Position numbers and translations under genes: made by a program | Shown: positions 10,543 through 17,708 of the stretch, one piece after another | Layout of the letters: each line of letters starts with the position of its first letter | Position numbering within the stretch: position 1 is the first letter of the stretch | The notes under the pieces: model-generated | What the model was told of the DNA's origin: nothing | Database searches by the model: none | The model's input: the letters and a program-made list of their open reading frames with translations, nothing else | From: Vaginisenegalia massiliensis | GTDB taxonomy: Bacteria; Bacillota; Bacilli; Lactobacillales; Aerococcaceae | Reading direction: 5' to 3' | Assembly (NCBI RefSeq): GCF_900604935.1 | Contig: NZ_UWPC01000003.1 | Span: 1-64,000, forward strand | Length of the DNA stretch: 64,000 nucleotides

Positions 10543-11496
10543 TTAATTTTCTGGATTTGAGGCAATTAAGCGTAAATTACCCTCAATTCTTATTTGATCA
10601 ACCTCATGCGGTAGGATAAATGAGTCGGCTAAGTCTAATGAATAACGTTGACCCTCAATTTCTAACCAGCCTTGTCCTTCAATGACCGTGGCTAAATAAT
10701 AGGCTTTAGGTAAGTCGACAAGTAAAGAACCTTGAACTTGCCATTGATAGACACTAAATAAGTCATTCGTTAAATAATGGATAACCTGACCCTCGGCTTG
10801 TGGGTAAGACTTAGTCATTGAGCTTGGATCAGTATGTGGGAATCGAGTCACCGCTGCTGAATCTTCAATATGCAAAGGCCGTAATTGACCACTCTTATCT
10901 ATTCGATCATAGTCATAAACACGATAGGTTGTATCTGAATTCTGCTGAGTTTCCAGAATCATAATCCCTCCACCAATGGCATGTATCGTTCCGTGAGGGA
11001 CATAGAAGAAGTCGCCAGCTTTGACCGGCACCTGGGTAAGAAGATCAGACCATCTCTCAGCTTCAATCATTTCCAAGAACTCTTGTTTATTCTGAGCCTT
11101 GTGACCATAGACAATCTTAGCACCCGGATCAGCAGCAATTACATACCAACACTCCGTTTTACCCAACTCGCCTTCACGTTCAAGTCCATACTGATCATCT
11201 GGGTGAACTTGAACTGACAAATCCTCGGCTGCATCCAAAATTTTAACTAACAATGGAAATGGACCTTGTGACGGATTTCCGAATAATTCAGCATGCTCTG
11301 TGTAAAGTTGATCCAATCCTAAGCCGGCAATTGATTTCGGGCTGATGACACGGCTGATTCCATTAGGATGAGCACTAATAACCCACGCTTCTCCCACCTT
11401 ATCACTCGGTAAATCCATCTTAAATTGACTAGCCAATCGATTTCCACCCCAAATTTTTTCTTGGAGGACCGTCGCTAGAAAAATAGGTTCTTTCAT
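10543..11496 (-). CDS. manA: Mannose-6-phosphate isomerase, class I
   Basis: This enzyme interconverts mannose 6-phosphate and fructose 6-phosphate, linking mannose to glycolysis and to GDP-mannose supply. It is a cupin-fold zinc enzyme of about 317 residues, the short Firmicutes type. Metal and active-site segments are VQVHPDD, GKTECWYV and FYVPHGTIHAIG, followed by the TQQNSDTTYRVYDYDR segment. I start it at the ATG of MKEPIF (11496), which has AAAGGTG at the right distance; an in-frame start 11 codons upstream has no site. It is transcribed toward ybxB with a short gap and diverges from the HAD phosphatase gene. Confidence 0.95.
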   Translation of the reverse strand: MKEPIFLATVLQEKIWGGNRLASQFKMDLPSDKVGEAWVISAHPNGISRVISPKSIAGLGLDQLYTEHAELFGNPSQGPFPLLVKILDAAEDLSVQVHPDDQYGLEREGELGKTECWYVIAADPGAKIVYGHKAQNKQEFLEMIEAERWSDLLTQVPVKAGDFFYVPHGTIHAIGGGIMILETQQNSDTTYRVYDYDRIDKSGQLRPLHIEDSAAVTRFPHTDPSSMTKSYPQAEGQVIHYLTNDLFSVYQWQVQGSLLVDLPKAYYLATVIEGQGWLEIEGQRYSLDLADSFILPHEVDQIRIEGNLRLIASNPEN

Positions 11497-11608
11497 CTTT
11501 ATACACCTTTCTTTTCCCCTTATAAACAAGGAAGTTAATCAATCCTATCATACCATTTTTTATGATATTCGTGTTAAACTATTCTTATAGAAAGTGGGGC
11601 AAATTCAC

Positions 11609-12484
11609 ATGATAAAATTATTCGTTTCCGATATGGATGGCACTTTACTCAATGCCGACCATGTTATTTCACCAACCAATGCACAAGCCATTCGACAACT
11701 TCAAGCTGCTGGAATTGAATTTATGATTGCCACTGGCCGCGACTACTATTCCGCTCACAAGTTATTAGCCGCCCATGGTTTAACTTGTAAAATGATAATA
11801 TTGAACGGCGCTGGATTTGTGGATGAAAAAGGCCAAATTAGTGTCCCTCACCCGCTAGATGCTAAGGTGACGCAAGATATTCTTCATTACCTCCAACTAC
11901 ATCAAATCGACCATACATTAATTACCGATCAGGGGTTATTTGTCCCTGATTGCCAACGTTTCAAGGAAAGAATGCGCGCCTTCTTTATAAATATTACCCA
12001 ACAGGCTAGCCACCCGGAATTACAGTCTGAAAGTGATGTGACCGATGCCCAACTCATGATGCATCTGGAACAAGTCAAGCCATTAGCTGACTTAAAACTA
12101 GATGAAAATACCTTAGCCCTTAAATTTATGGTCATGTCCGACCAACCCCAAGCATTAGAGGCATTTCACCAATCCTTTGTCGATCATCCACTGTTAGATA
12201 TCACCTCGTCCAATCACGACAACTTGGAAGTTACAAGCAAGTTTGCGCAAAAGGGAATCGCTATTCAAGACTATGTCACGCAAGTTGGCTTTGATATGAT
12301 CCAAGTTTTAACTATAGGGGATTCGCTTAATGATCGTTCCATGTTATCCATGGCTGGATATAGTTATGCAATGGAAAATGCGCCCGATGCTGTCAAACAA
12401 TTAGCTAAATACCAAGCGCCCCATCATAATGAGGATGGCGTAGCCACAATTATTAACCGAGTTCTGTCAAACCAACTTCCATAA
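11609..12484 (+). CDS. HAD-superfamily (Cof-type) phosphatase
   Basis: The protein of 291 residues is a haloacid dehalogenase phosphatase of the Cof class IIB. Motif I is DMDGTLL (nucleophile Asp), motif II is ATGRDYYS, and motifs III/IV are the late Lys region and GDSLNDRSML. The large cap domain lies between them. Such enzymes dephosphorylate sugar phosphates or flavin and pyridoxal precursors; the substrate cannot be predicted. The start is the ATG at 11609 preceded by AAAGTGGGG. It is divergent from manA, which makes a sugar-phosphate role plausible but unproven. Confidence 0.9.
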   Translation: MIKLFVSDMDGTLLNADHVISPTNAQAIRQLQAAGIEFMIATGRDYYSAHKLLAAHGLTCKMIILNGAGFVDEKGQISVPHPLDAKVTQDILHYLQLHQIDHTLITDQGLFVPDCQRFKERMRAFFINITQQASHPELQSESDVTDAQLMMHLEQVKPLADLKLDENTLALKFMVMSDQPQALEAFHQSFVDHPLLDITSSNHDNLEVTSKFAQKGIAIQDYVTQVGFDMIQVLTIGDSLNDRSMLSMAGYSYAMENAPDAVKQLAKYQAPHHNEDGVATIINRVLSNQLP

Positions 12485-12557
12485 ATCTATTAACAAAGTC
12501 ACATTAATGCCCTTTTCTTTTTGCTTGTGATAAGATAAAGATAAAGGGGTGACTTCT

Positions 12558-12950
12558 ATGGATAGAGAACAAACATTAAAAACAGAGATTGAAACAAAGT
12601 TTGGTAATGTTAAAGCCTTTTCCGATAATATTAAGGTGCCTTATACCACCGTTCGCACTATTTTAGAACGCGGTGTCGGTAACGCCCGTTTGGACAATAT
12701 CTTTAAAATTTGTGATGGCCTAGACTTTTCGATTAGTCATCTGAACCCTGCTTTTAGGACTGAAACGAGAGAATTAAACCTTAATTTAAGTCGTATTTTT
12801 GAAACCCTTAACTCTGACCAACAAGCGGATGTATTGAATTACGCTAGCCAACTTCTAGCCAAACAATCAGTGGTCAACCAAACTACTGAAGTAGAGCTGA
12901 CGGAAAATTTAACGGAAACGACGAAAAAGAAGAAGAAAAAGAAAAAATAA
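12558..12950 (+). CDS. Small HTH (XRE-like) DNA-binding protein with poly-lysine tail
   Basis: This 130-residue protein begins with a lambda-repressor-like fold: residues 5-60 include VKAFSDNIKVPYTTVRTILE as the likely helix-turn-helix, then DNIFKICDGLDFSISHL. A helical middle region follows (residues 65-110). It ends in an abrupt run of eight lysines after TT. The tail is encoded by AAG/AAA repeats and could vary in length by slippage. No prophage or plasmid gene lies nearby. Target and function are unknown. The start ATG at 12558 is chosen because AAAGGGGTG lies 8 bases before it. Confidence 0.8.
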   Translation: MDREQTLKTEIETKFGNVKAFSDNIKVPYTTVRTILERGVGNARLDNIFKICDGLDFSISHLNPAFRTETRELNLNLSRIFETLNSDQQADVLNYASQLLAKQSVVNQTTEVELTENLTETTKKKKKKKK

Positions 12951-12954
12951 CATC

Positions 12955-12989
12955 AAAAAAGGCCGATTCCAAATGGAACCGGCCTTTTT
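12955..12989. terminator. Bidirectional terminator between the HTH gene and rplL
   Basis: AAAAAAGGCCGATTCC, loop AAAT, GGAACCGGCCTTTTT. The stem has one imperfect pair and T tracts on both strands. It serves two convergent genes: the HTH gene (plus) and rplL (minus). Confidence 0.85.
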
Positions 12990-13000
12990 AATACAACAAA

Positions 13001-13369
13001 TTATTTTAATGTTACGCTTGCGCCAACTTCTTCAAGTTTAGCTTTTAATTCTTCAGCTTCTTCTTTAGCAGCGCCTTCTTTGATAACTTTAGGAGCGCCA
13101 TCTACTAATTCTTTAGCTTCTTTAAGACCTAAGCCAGTTGCTTCACGAACAACTTTGATAACTTTGATCTTGCTTGCGCCAGCAGAAGTTAATTCTACAT
13201 CGAAGTCTGATTTTTCTTCTTCAGCTGCTGCGCCACCTGCTGCTGCTACTGCTACAGGAGCTGCTGCTGTTACGCCAAATTCTTCTTCGATTGCTTTTAC
13301 TAAGTCATTTAATTCGATAATTGTTGCTTCTTTAATTTCAGCAATAATATTTTCAATGTTTAATGCCAT
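13001..13369 (-). CDS. rplL: 50S ribosomal protein L7/L12
   Basis: L7/L12 forms the flexible stalk of the large subunit and recruits translation GTPases. The 122-residue protein shows the N-terminal dimerisation domain (residues 1-35), the Ala-rich hinge ([18 protein letters not shown], residues 35-52) and the C-terminal domain with [15 protein letters not shown]. It follows rplJ by 48 bases in one operon. Confidence 0.99.
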   Translation of the reverse strand: MALNIENIIAEIKEATIIELNDLVKAIEEEFGVTAAAPVAVAAAGGAAAEEEKSDFDVELTSAGASKIKVIKVVREATGLGLKEAKELVDGAPKVIKEGAAKEEAEELKAKLEEVGASVTLK

Positions 13370-13417
13370 GATGTTATTCCTCCGTTTTGTTTTTTAGTTT
13401 AGTTTGGTAATAATAAA

Positions 13418-13921
13418 TTAAGCGGCACCTTGTTCTTTGGCTTCTGCCACAGCTTTGACTGCTAAAGCAGTGTTGCGAACTGGCGCTTGTAATACAGAAA
13501 GTAACATAGAAAGTAAACCTTCGCGGTCTGGTAATTTAGCCAAGGCATTGATTTCTTCCACGTCAGCATATTTACCTTCAATCAAACCGCCTTTGATAGA
13601 CAATTTGTCAGCAGTTTTAGCGAATTCAGAAACAACTTTAGCTGGTGCAATAACTTCATCTTGTGAGTACAAGACAGCTGTTGGTCCAGTAAAAGTAGCA
13701 TCTAAGCCTTCGATTTCAGCTTCTTTAACAGCACGACGTAAGATCGTATTTTTGATAACTTTCATTTGAACGCCGTTATCACGTAATTGTTTACGCAAGT
13801 CTGTTACTTGTTCAACTGTTAATCCTAAGTAGTCAACGACAACTACAGAAGCAGCATCTTTAAGTTGTGATGCAACGTATGATACTTCTTCTTGTTTCTT
13901 AGCAATGATTGCTTTTTCCAT
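13418..13921 (-). CDS. rplJ: 50S ribosomal protein L10
   Basis: L10 anchors L7/L12 dimers to 23S rRNA. The 167-residue length is typical. The N-terminal RNA-binding part contains [20 protein letters not shown], and the C-terminal helix for L7/L12 is [13 protein letters not shown]. The gene is preceded by an L10-type leader with an internal terminator, so L10 is expected to repress its own synthesis and that of rplL. Confidence 0.99.
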   Translation of the reverse strand: MEKAIIAKKQEEVSYVASQLKDAASVVVVDYLGLTVEQVTDLRKQLRDNGVQMKVIKNTILRRAVKEAEIEGLDATFTGPTAVLYSQDEVIAPAKVVSEFAKTADKLSIKGGLIEGKYADVEEINALAKLPDREGLLSMLLSVLQAPVRNTALAVKAVAEAKEQGAA

Positions 13922-13964
13922 TGATTTTCACCTCCGTCAGATTGCTATAGAGATCTTCTATTCA

Positions 13965-14078
13965 TAAATAAAAAATCTCTATGTCACCTTAGACATAGAG
14001 ATAGCTTCCAATTGATCGGAACTCCCTCGGTAAGAAATTAAGGCCTAGGCCACTTACTGTCTTTGGTCGTTATTAACA
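13965..14078 (-). ncRNA. Ribosomal protein L10 leader with attenuator hairpin
   Basis: The minus strand carries GACCAAAGACAGTAAGTGG followed by a TTAAT stretch and CTTACCGAGGGAG, which matches the conserved core I remember for the Firmicutes L10 leader. Downstream of it, arms 14002-13992 and 13985-13975 form a perfect 11-bp stem followed by T6: an intrinsic terminator placed before rplJ. By analogy, L10 (with L7/L12) binding to the leader would favour termination. Confidence 0.85.
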
Positions 14079-14083
14079 TGACT

Positions 14084-14112
14084 AGTTTAACCAACCGGTC
14101 AACATTCGTCAA
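14084..14112 (-). promoter_or_regulatory. Likely promoter of rplJ-rplL
   Basis: Minus strand: -35 TTGACG (14112-14107), a 17-base spacer, -10 TAAACT (14089-14084). It lies right after rplA and would start transcription at the beginning of the L10 leader. Confidence 0.55.
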
Positions 14113-14123
14113 GCTTTATTTTA

Positions 14124-14813
14124 TTAGATTGATGCTGTATCGATTTTAACACCAGGGCCAAAGGTTGTGCTCATTGACAAGTTTGTGATATAAGTACCTT
14201 TAGCTGTAGCTGGTTTTACACGTAAGATTTGTTCGTGTAAAGCTTTGAAGTTTTCAACTAATTTAGCATCTTCAAATGATACTTTACCAATTGGAACATT
14301 CACAATACCCGCTTTATCAGCACGGTAAGTTACTTGACCAGCTTTGATATCATTAACGGCTTTAGTAACATCCATTGTAACAGTACCTGTTTTAGGGTTA
14401 GGCATTAAACCTTTAGGACCTAAAACCCGTCCAAGACGACCTACTTGGCCCATCATGTCAGGAGTAGCTACCATCACATCAAATTCTAACCAACCGTCAG
14501 AAATTTTTTGAATTAAATCTGCTTCACCAACAAAGTCTGCCCCTGCTGCTTCTGCTTCTTTAGCTTTCTCACCACGTGCGATTACCACTACGCGTTGAGT
14601 TTTACCAGTTCCGTTTGGCAATACCATTGCGCCACGGATTTGTTGGTCAGCTTTTTTAACGTCGATATTTAAGTTGTAAGATACTTCAACTGTTGCGTCG
14701 AATTTAGCAAAATCGATTTCTTTTACTAAGGCGATTGCTTCAGCAGCATCATATTTTTTAGTGCGGTCTACTTTTTCAAGTGCTGCACGTAGGTTTTTGC
14801 TTTTCTTTGCCAT
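14124..14813 (-). CDS. rplA: 50S ribosomal protein L1
   Basis: L1 forms the mobile stalk near the ribosomal E site and is a translational repressor of its own operon. At 229 residues it has family length. The signature [21 protein letters not shown] lies near residues 122-142 and [20 protein letters not shown] near 160. It follows rplK by about 80 bases, a gap that contains an L1-binding-like motif immediately before the ribosome-binding site. Confidence 0.99.
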   Translation of the reverse strand: MAKKSKNLRAALEKVDRTKKYDAAEAIALVKEIDFAKFDATVEVSYNLNIDVKKADQQIRGAMVLPNGTGKTQRVVVIARGEKAKEAEAAGADFVGEADLIQKISDGWLEFDVMVATPDMMGQVGRLGRVLGPKGLMPNPKTGTVTMDVTKAVNDIKAGQVTYRADKAGIVNVPIGKVSFEDAKLVENFKALHEQILRVKPATAKGTYITNLSMSTTFGPGVKIDTASI

Positions 14814-14830
14814 TATATTTTCCTCCTATT

Positions 14831-14862
14831 TTGTGGTATTAACGGTTCTACCTCCCACACCC
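14831..14862 (-). promoter_or_regulatory. L1-binding-type RNA motif before rplA
   Basis: The minus strand reads GGTGTGGGAGG, then TAGAACCGTTAA, then TACCACA, ending about 6 bases before the AGGAGG of rplA. The GTGGGAGG...ACCGTTA..ACCAC pattern is the L1 operator known upstream of L11/L1 genes in Firmicutes. L1 bound here would block rplA translation. Confidence 0.65.
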
Positions 14863-14894
14863 GATAGAATACGGGGCGAGAAGCTACATTGTGC

Positions 14895-15320
14895 TTAGTC
14901 TTGGACTGTGATACCCATAGAGCGAGCAGTACCTTCAACCATGCGCATTGCAGCTTCTACATCTGCTGCATTTAAGTCTGGCATTTTAGTTTCTGCAATT
15001 TCTTTAACTTGAGCTTTAGTTACAGTAGCAACCTTAGTTTTGTTAGGAACGCCTGAACCTTTAGCAACACCGGCAGCTTTTAATAATAACACTGGAGCTG
15101 GTGGTGTTTTAGTAATAAAGGTAAACGAACGATCTTCATAAACCGAGATTACAACTGGGATGATAAGACCTGCTTGGTCTTGTGTACGAGCATTGAACTC
15201 TTTACAGAATCCCATGATATTAACTTGTGCTTGACCTAAAGCAGGACCAACTGGTGGAGCTGGGCTAGCTTTTCCGGCAGGGATTTGTAATTTAACTTGT
15301 TTTACGACTTTTTTAGCCAC
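14895..15320 (-). CDS. rplK: 50S ribosomal protein L11
   Basis: L11 binds the GTPase centre of 23S rRNA and is needed for the stringent response through RelA/Rel. I start it at GTG 15320, because this gives the standard 141 residues beginning (M)[17 protein letters not shown], with AAGGAGG 7 bases upstream. An upstream in-frame ATG would add 29 unrelated residues that overlap the L1-like leader motif. The N-terminal [11 protein letters not shown] loop (thiostrepton-binding region) and the C-terminal rRNA-binding [25 protein letters not shown] are intact. Confidence 0.98.
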   Translation of the reverse strand: MAKKVVKQVKLQIPAGKASPAPPVGPALGQAQVNIMGFCKEFNARTQDQAGLIIPVVISVYEDRSFTFITKTPPAPVLLLKAAGVAKGSGVPNKTKVATVTKAQVKEIAETKMPDLNAADVEAAMRMVEGTARSMGITVQD

Positions 15321-15353
15321 GAAACATTCCTCCTTGTAAAATTTTTGTTCGTG

Positions 15354-15388
15354 ATGTGGTATATGGAAGATTACTTCCTCCCACCCAT
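15354..15388 (-). promoter_or_regulatory. Second L1-type motif in the rplK leader
   Basis: The minus strand reads GGGTGGGAGG, then AAGTAATCTTCCA, then TATACCACA, about 25 bases before the rplK ribosome-binding site. It keeps GTGGGAGG and ATACCAC but lacks the ACCGTTA stretch of the copy before rplA. It is probably an L1 site controlling the rplK-rplA transcript. Confidence 0.5.
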
Positions 15389-15413
15389 GTGCGCATACTA
15401 GGCGCACCGTAAT

Positions 15414-15442
15414 ATTATAACGAGTTTCTTTTTAAATAGCAA
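15414..15442 (-). promoter_or_regulatory. Likely promoter of rplK-rplA
   Basis: Minus strand: -35 TTGCTA (15442-15437), a 17-base spacer, -10 TATAAT (15419-15414). The -10 is perfect. It is about 95 bases before the rplK start. Confidence 0.7.
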
Positions 15443-15490
15443 GTCTATATTAAAATTTTTCTATTCAATCCATTCTGCATTTTTATCTAA

Positions 15491-15525
15491 CAAAAATGAG
15501 ACTGGCTATTTTTAACCAATCTCAT
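15491..15525 (-). terminator. Terminator after nusG
   Basis: Minus strand: ATGAGATTGG and CCAGTCTCAT pair with one G-T wobble and are followed by T5. It lies 8 bases after the nusG stop and isolates nusG from the rplK promoter. Confidence 0.75.
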
Positions 15526-15532
15526 CATTTAA

Positions 15533-16078
15533 TTAATGATTTTCTTTTTTGACTTGAGTTGTGTCTAATTCAGCCACGGTTTCACGGCCAAACATTTCAA
15601 TCACAACTTTCAATTTATCATGTTCTTCATCAATCTCTTCGATCTGTCCAGATAATCCTGAGAAAGCACCATCTGTGATTTCAACATAATCTCCCACTGT
15701 TACGTCTAATTTTACTTTTGGTTGACTAGCTGGCACGTCACTTAAAATAGCAGCAATTTCTTCGTCTAATAAAGGTGATGGTTTTGAACCGGCTCCATGA
15801 GAACCAACAAAACCTGTTACGCCTGGTGTATTTCGCACAATAAACCAAGCTTCATCAGACATAATCATTTCAACCAAGACGTATCCTGGGAAAGTTTTAT
15901 CAACAACTTTCTTTTCCACGCCATCTTTTACTTCGATTACTTCTTCCTCTGGGACCATAATCCGGAAGATGTGATCATGCATTTTCATACTTTCTTTACG
16001 CATTTCAATATTTTCTTTGACCTTATTCTCATAACCAGAATATGTGTGTAATACATACCATTCTTTGTTTGCTTCCAT
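15533..16078 (-). CDS. nusG: Transcription termination/antitermination factor NusG
   Basis: NusG binds RNA polymerase through its NGN domain and modulates pausing, and in other bacteria Rho and ribosome coupling. The protein starts MEANKEWYVLHTYSGYENKV (ATG 16078), the classical start; the in-frame extension of eight codons has no support. The NGN domain covers residues 5-115 (FPGYVLVEM, NTPGVTGFVG), and the KOW motif is near 125-150 (VGDYVEITDGAFSGLSGQIEEID). The 181-residue length is normal. It is preceded by an extended -10 promoter and a terminator-like hairpin. Confidence 0.98.
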   Translation of the reverse strand: MEANKEWYVLHTYSGYENKVKENIEMRKESMKMHDHIFRIMVPEEEVIEVKDGVEKKVVDKTFPGYVLVEMIMSDEAWFIVRNTPGVTGFVGSHGAGSKPSPLLDEEIAAILSDVPASQPKVKLDVTVGDYVEITDGAFSGLSGQIEEIDEEHDKLKVVIEMFGRETVAELDTTQVKKENH

Positions 16079-16119
16079 TTTCTTCAACCCTTTCCTTACC
16101 AATACTTAGCCGACACCAA

Positions 16120-16147
16120 AATAAAAAACCTACATTCGTAGGCTTTT
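16120..16147 (-). terminator. Terminator-like hairpin between secE and nusG
   Basis: Minus strand: AAAAGCCTAC, loop GAAT, GTAGGTTTTTT. The stem ends in a T6 tract. It lies about 45 bases before the nusG start and only 11 bases after a -10 box, so it may trim read-through from secE and attenuate the nusG message. Confidence 0.65.
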
Positions 16148-16157
16148 CTCTGCTCTT

Positions 16158-16166
16158 ATTATAGCA
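16158..16166 (-). promoter_or_regulatory. Extended -10 promoter element for nusG
   Basis: Minus strand TGCTATAAT is a perfect extended -10. I see no good -35 at 16-18 bases upstream, which an extended -10 can tolerate. Confidence 0.45.
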
Positions 16167-16199
16167 CGTTCTCAGATAAATAATAGATTTAACTCTAAT

Positions 16200-16373
16200 T
16201 TAGAGCGAAACTAACCAATTGATCAGTTTACCAAAACCAAAATCGACTAAACCAAAGTATAGACCAAATAAGATGACTGATACGATAACTGTCCACGTAT
16301 ATTTATTCACTTCTTTAAAACTTGGCCAAGTTACTTTGCCCATCTCTTGAGCAACTTCTTTAATGTAGTTCAT
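16200..16373 (-). CDS. secE: Preprotein translocase subunit SecE
   Basis: SecE is the small essential clamp of the SecYEG protein channel. The 57-residue reading frame starts MNYIKEVAQEMGKVTWPSFK and has one membrane helix (residues 27-45, VTVIVSVILFGLYFGLV-like). The KVTWPS motif of the amphipathic cytoplasmic helix is diagnostic. Size and position between rpmG and nusG are standard for Firmicutes. Ribosome-binding site GAGGGATG precedes the start by 7 bases. Confidence 0.95.
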   Translation of the reverse strand: MNYIKEVAQEMGKVTWPSFKEVNKYTWTVIVSVILFGLYFGLVDFGFGKLINWLVSL

Positions 16374-16388
16374 AAACGTTCATCCCTC

Positions 16389-16541
16389 TTACTTAGTTTC
16401 TTTATGTAACGTATGTTTATTACAATATTTACAGAATTTCTTTACTTCTAAACGGGTAGTTTGACCGGTTTGAGTTGGCGTCATCTGGTAGTTACGTTGG
16501 CCACACTCAGAACATGCTAGGGCCGCTTTTCTTTGTACCAT
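16389..16541 (-). CDS. rpmG: 50S ribosomal protein L33, zinc-binding form
   Basis: The 50-residue L33 starts [20 protein letters not shown]. It keeps both CxxC pairs (Cys10/Cys13 and Cys37/Cys40), the zinc-binding C+ form. It sits just upstream of secE as in Bacillus (rpmGB). A GGAGGAATTGCC ribosome-binding site precedes ATG. Only 15 bases separate it from secE, so they share a transcript. Confidence 0.95.
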   Translation of the reverse strand: MVQRKAALACSECGQRNYQMTPTQTGQTTRLEVKKFCKYCNKHTLHKETK

Positions 16542-16619
16542 GGCAATTCCTCCTCACTCTGTCACCTTAGGTCACGCTTAATCATATAAAGCACAGGACA
16601 AATTGTCAAGCTTTTCTAA

Positions 16620-17219
16620 TTAAACCAAGCGGCGTAATTTTTGACGACAGCGATCATAGGCATTACAGACCCGATCGTAGGGTTGGTTCAATTTCTGAGC
16701 AATGGTCATAAAATCATCCGCTTGTAGATATAACTTAAAGACGGCTAATTCTAGATCAGATAAGTGTTTAAAATAGGATTCCTCTTGAGATTTTACAATA
16801 GCAACTTCTTCAGGATTTGCCAGATAGTGATCCATCAACAAACTCGATGAACCCAGATAATCTAAGTCAGGGTCTTCAACAATGCTTTCTATGGAAAGGT
16901 CTTGTTGGGTGCCCCCTCGCTTGGCCGCTATTTGATGACGAATGAGATTGAACATTCGATTTTTAAAGACCATTTTCAAATAACTTGCAAAAAATCGAGT
17001 GCGTTCTTGATTAAAATGGTCAAGAGCTACCAACAAAGCAATACGTCCTTCCTGCAGATAGTCTTCTTTTGAATAGCCGTAAATTACATACATACCTGCT
17101 GCCCGTTTAAATAAAGGGACAAAGCGGTTATATAGTTGCAAAAAATCAGCTTCATTGAATTCTTCTTGCAAACGAGCGACAATTTCTTCGTTGGTTTGAG
17201 CAACTTCCATTTTAATCAT
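16620..17219 (-). CDS. Sigma-70 family factor, SigH/ComX-like
   Basis: This 199-residue alternative sigma factor has region 2 at residues 20-100 (FVPLFKRAAGMYVIYGYSKEDYLQEGRIALLVALDHF), which includes core-binding and -10 recognition helices. Region 4 is at 150-199 (LSDLELAVFKLYLQADDFMTIAQKLNQPYDRVCNAYDRCRQKL). Region 1.1 and region 3 are missing or short. Its place between rpmG and rlmB is exactly that of Bacillus sigH. In non-sporulating relatives the locus gives a sigma factor thought to control competence. The ATG at 17219 follows GAGGAG closely; a second ATG three codons later is possible. Confidence 0.85.
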   Translation of the reverse strand: MIKMEVAQTNEEIVARLQEEFNEADFLQLYNRFVPLFKRAAGMYVIYGYSKEDYLQEGRIALLVALDHFNQERTRFFASYLKMVFKNRMFNLIRHQIAAKRGGTQQDLSIESIVEDPDLDYLGSSSLLMDHYLANPEEVAIVKSQEESYFKHLSDLELAVFKLYLQADDFMTIAQKLNQPYDRVCNAYDRCRQKLRRLV

Positions 17220-17263
17220 CTTCTCCTCTTAGTTAGATTGGAGAACGGAGATCTTGAAATCAA

Positions 17264-17286
17264 AGAAATTCTAGCTTAGAATTTCT
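17264..17286. repeat. AT-rich 10-bp inverted repeat
   Basis: AGAAATTCTA and TAGAATTTCT are perfect inverted copies around a GCT loop. It touches the stop codon of the decayed yacP frame and may have been its weak terminator. No clear T tract follows on the minus strand. Confidence 0.4.
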
Positions 17287-17575
17287 TACTCTTTTAAACG
17301 TTCTAAATCCGCTAAAAAATGAGTTAAATACTCATCGTAACTATTAACGGCGAAGTGTTGATTTTATCGTCCAACCCTCTCACAGAAACACCTTCACTAA
17401 ATGAGTTCCTTTTCATCCTTAAAAACAATCATTTTAACTTTGGTATTCTGCTCCTGGAGTCTTTTATAAACAAGCACTTGATTCAACTACCTTAGTCAAA
17501 CCTTCGCGTTCAATATAAGTATCTGCCATTTCTCCTCGTATGGTAAAAATAACATGAACTTGATATTGTTCCTAA
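17286..17575 (-). pseudogene. Decayed yacP/rae1 (NYN-domain ribosome-associated endoribonuclease)
   Basis: The 489-base gap between rlmB and the sigma gene has no intact frame, but fragments on the minus strand match the protein expected at this spot. From about 17570 the frame reads EQYQVHVIFTIRGEMADTYIEREGL, like the IFTKxxETADxxIE block of YacP; it hits an in-frame TAG just upstream of that stretch and TAA at 17466-17464. Near 17377 another frame reads LDDKINTSPL. A third, ending at TAA 17288-17286, reads YDEYLTHFLADLERLKE, like the YacP C-terminus. At least two frame changes and several stops separate them. The N-terminal domain is not recognisable. Rae1 cleaves mRNA in the ribosomal A site in Bacillus; here it appears lost. 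Confidence 0.7.
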
Positions 17576-17708
17576 GTTCGGTACGAGATTTATTGAGTAT
17601 GTTAGCCCCATTAAGCGAATGAGTTGTTTAACGAGACTAAGTTTCTTGTATTTACTTTCTGCCTTTATTCTATCTTTCTAACTATAAAACAAGTCAAAAG
17701 ATAAATTC

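Noticed and set aside
11929-12135. 68-codon minus-strand frame inside the HAD gene
   Set aside because: Antisense shadow of a gene with complete HAD motifs.
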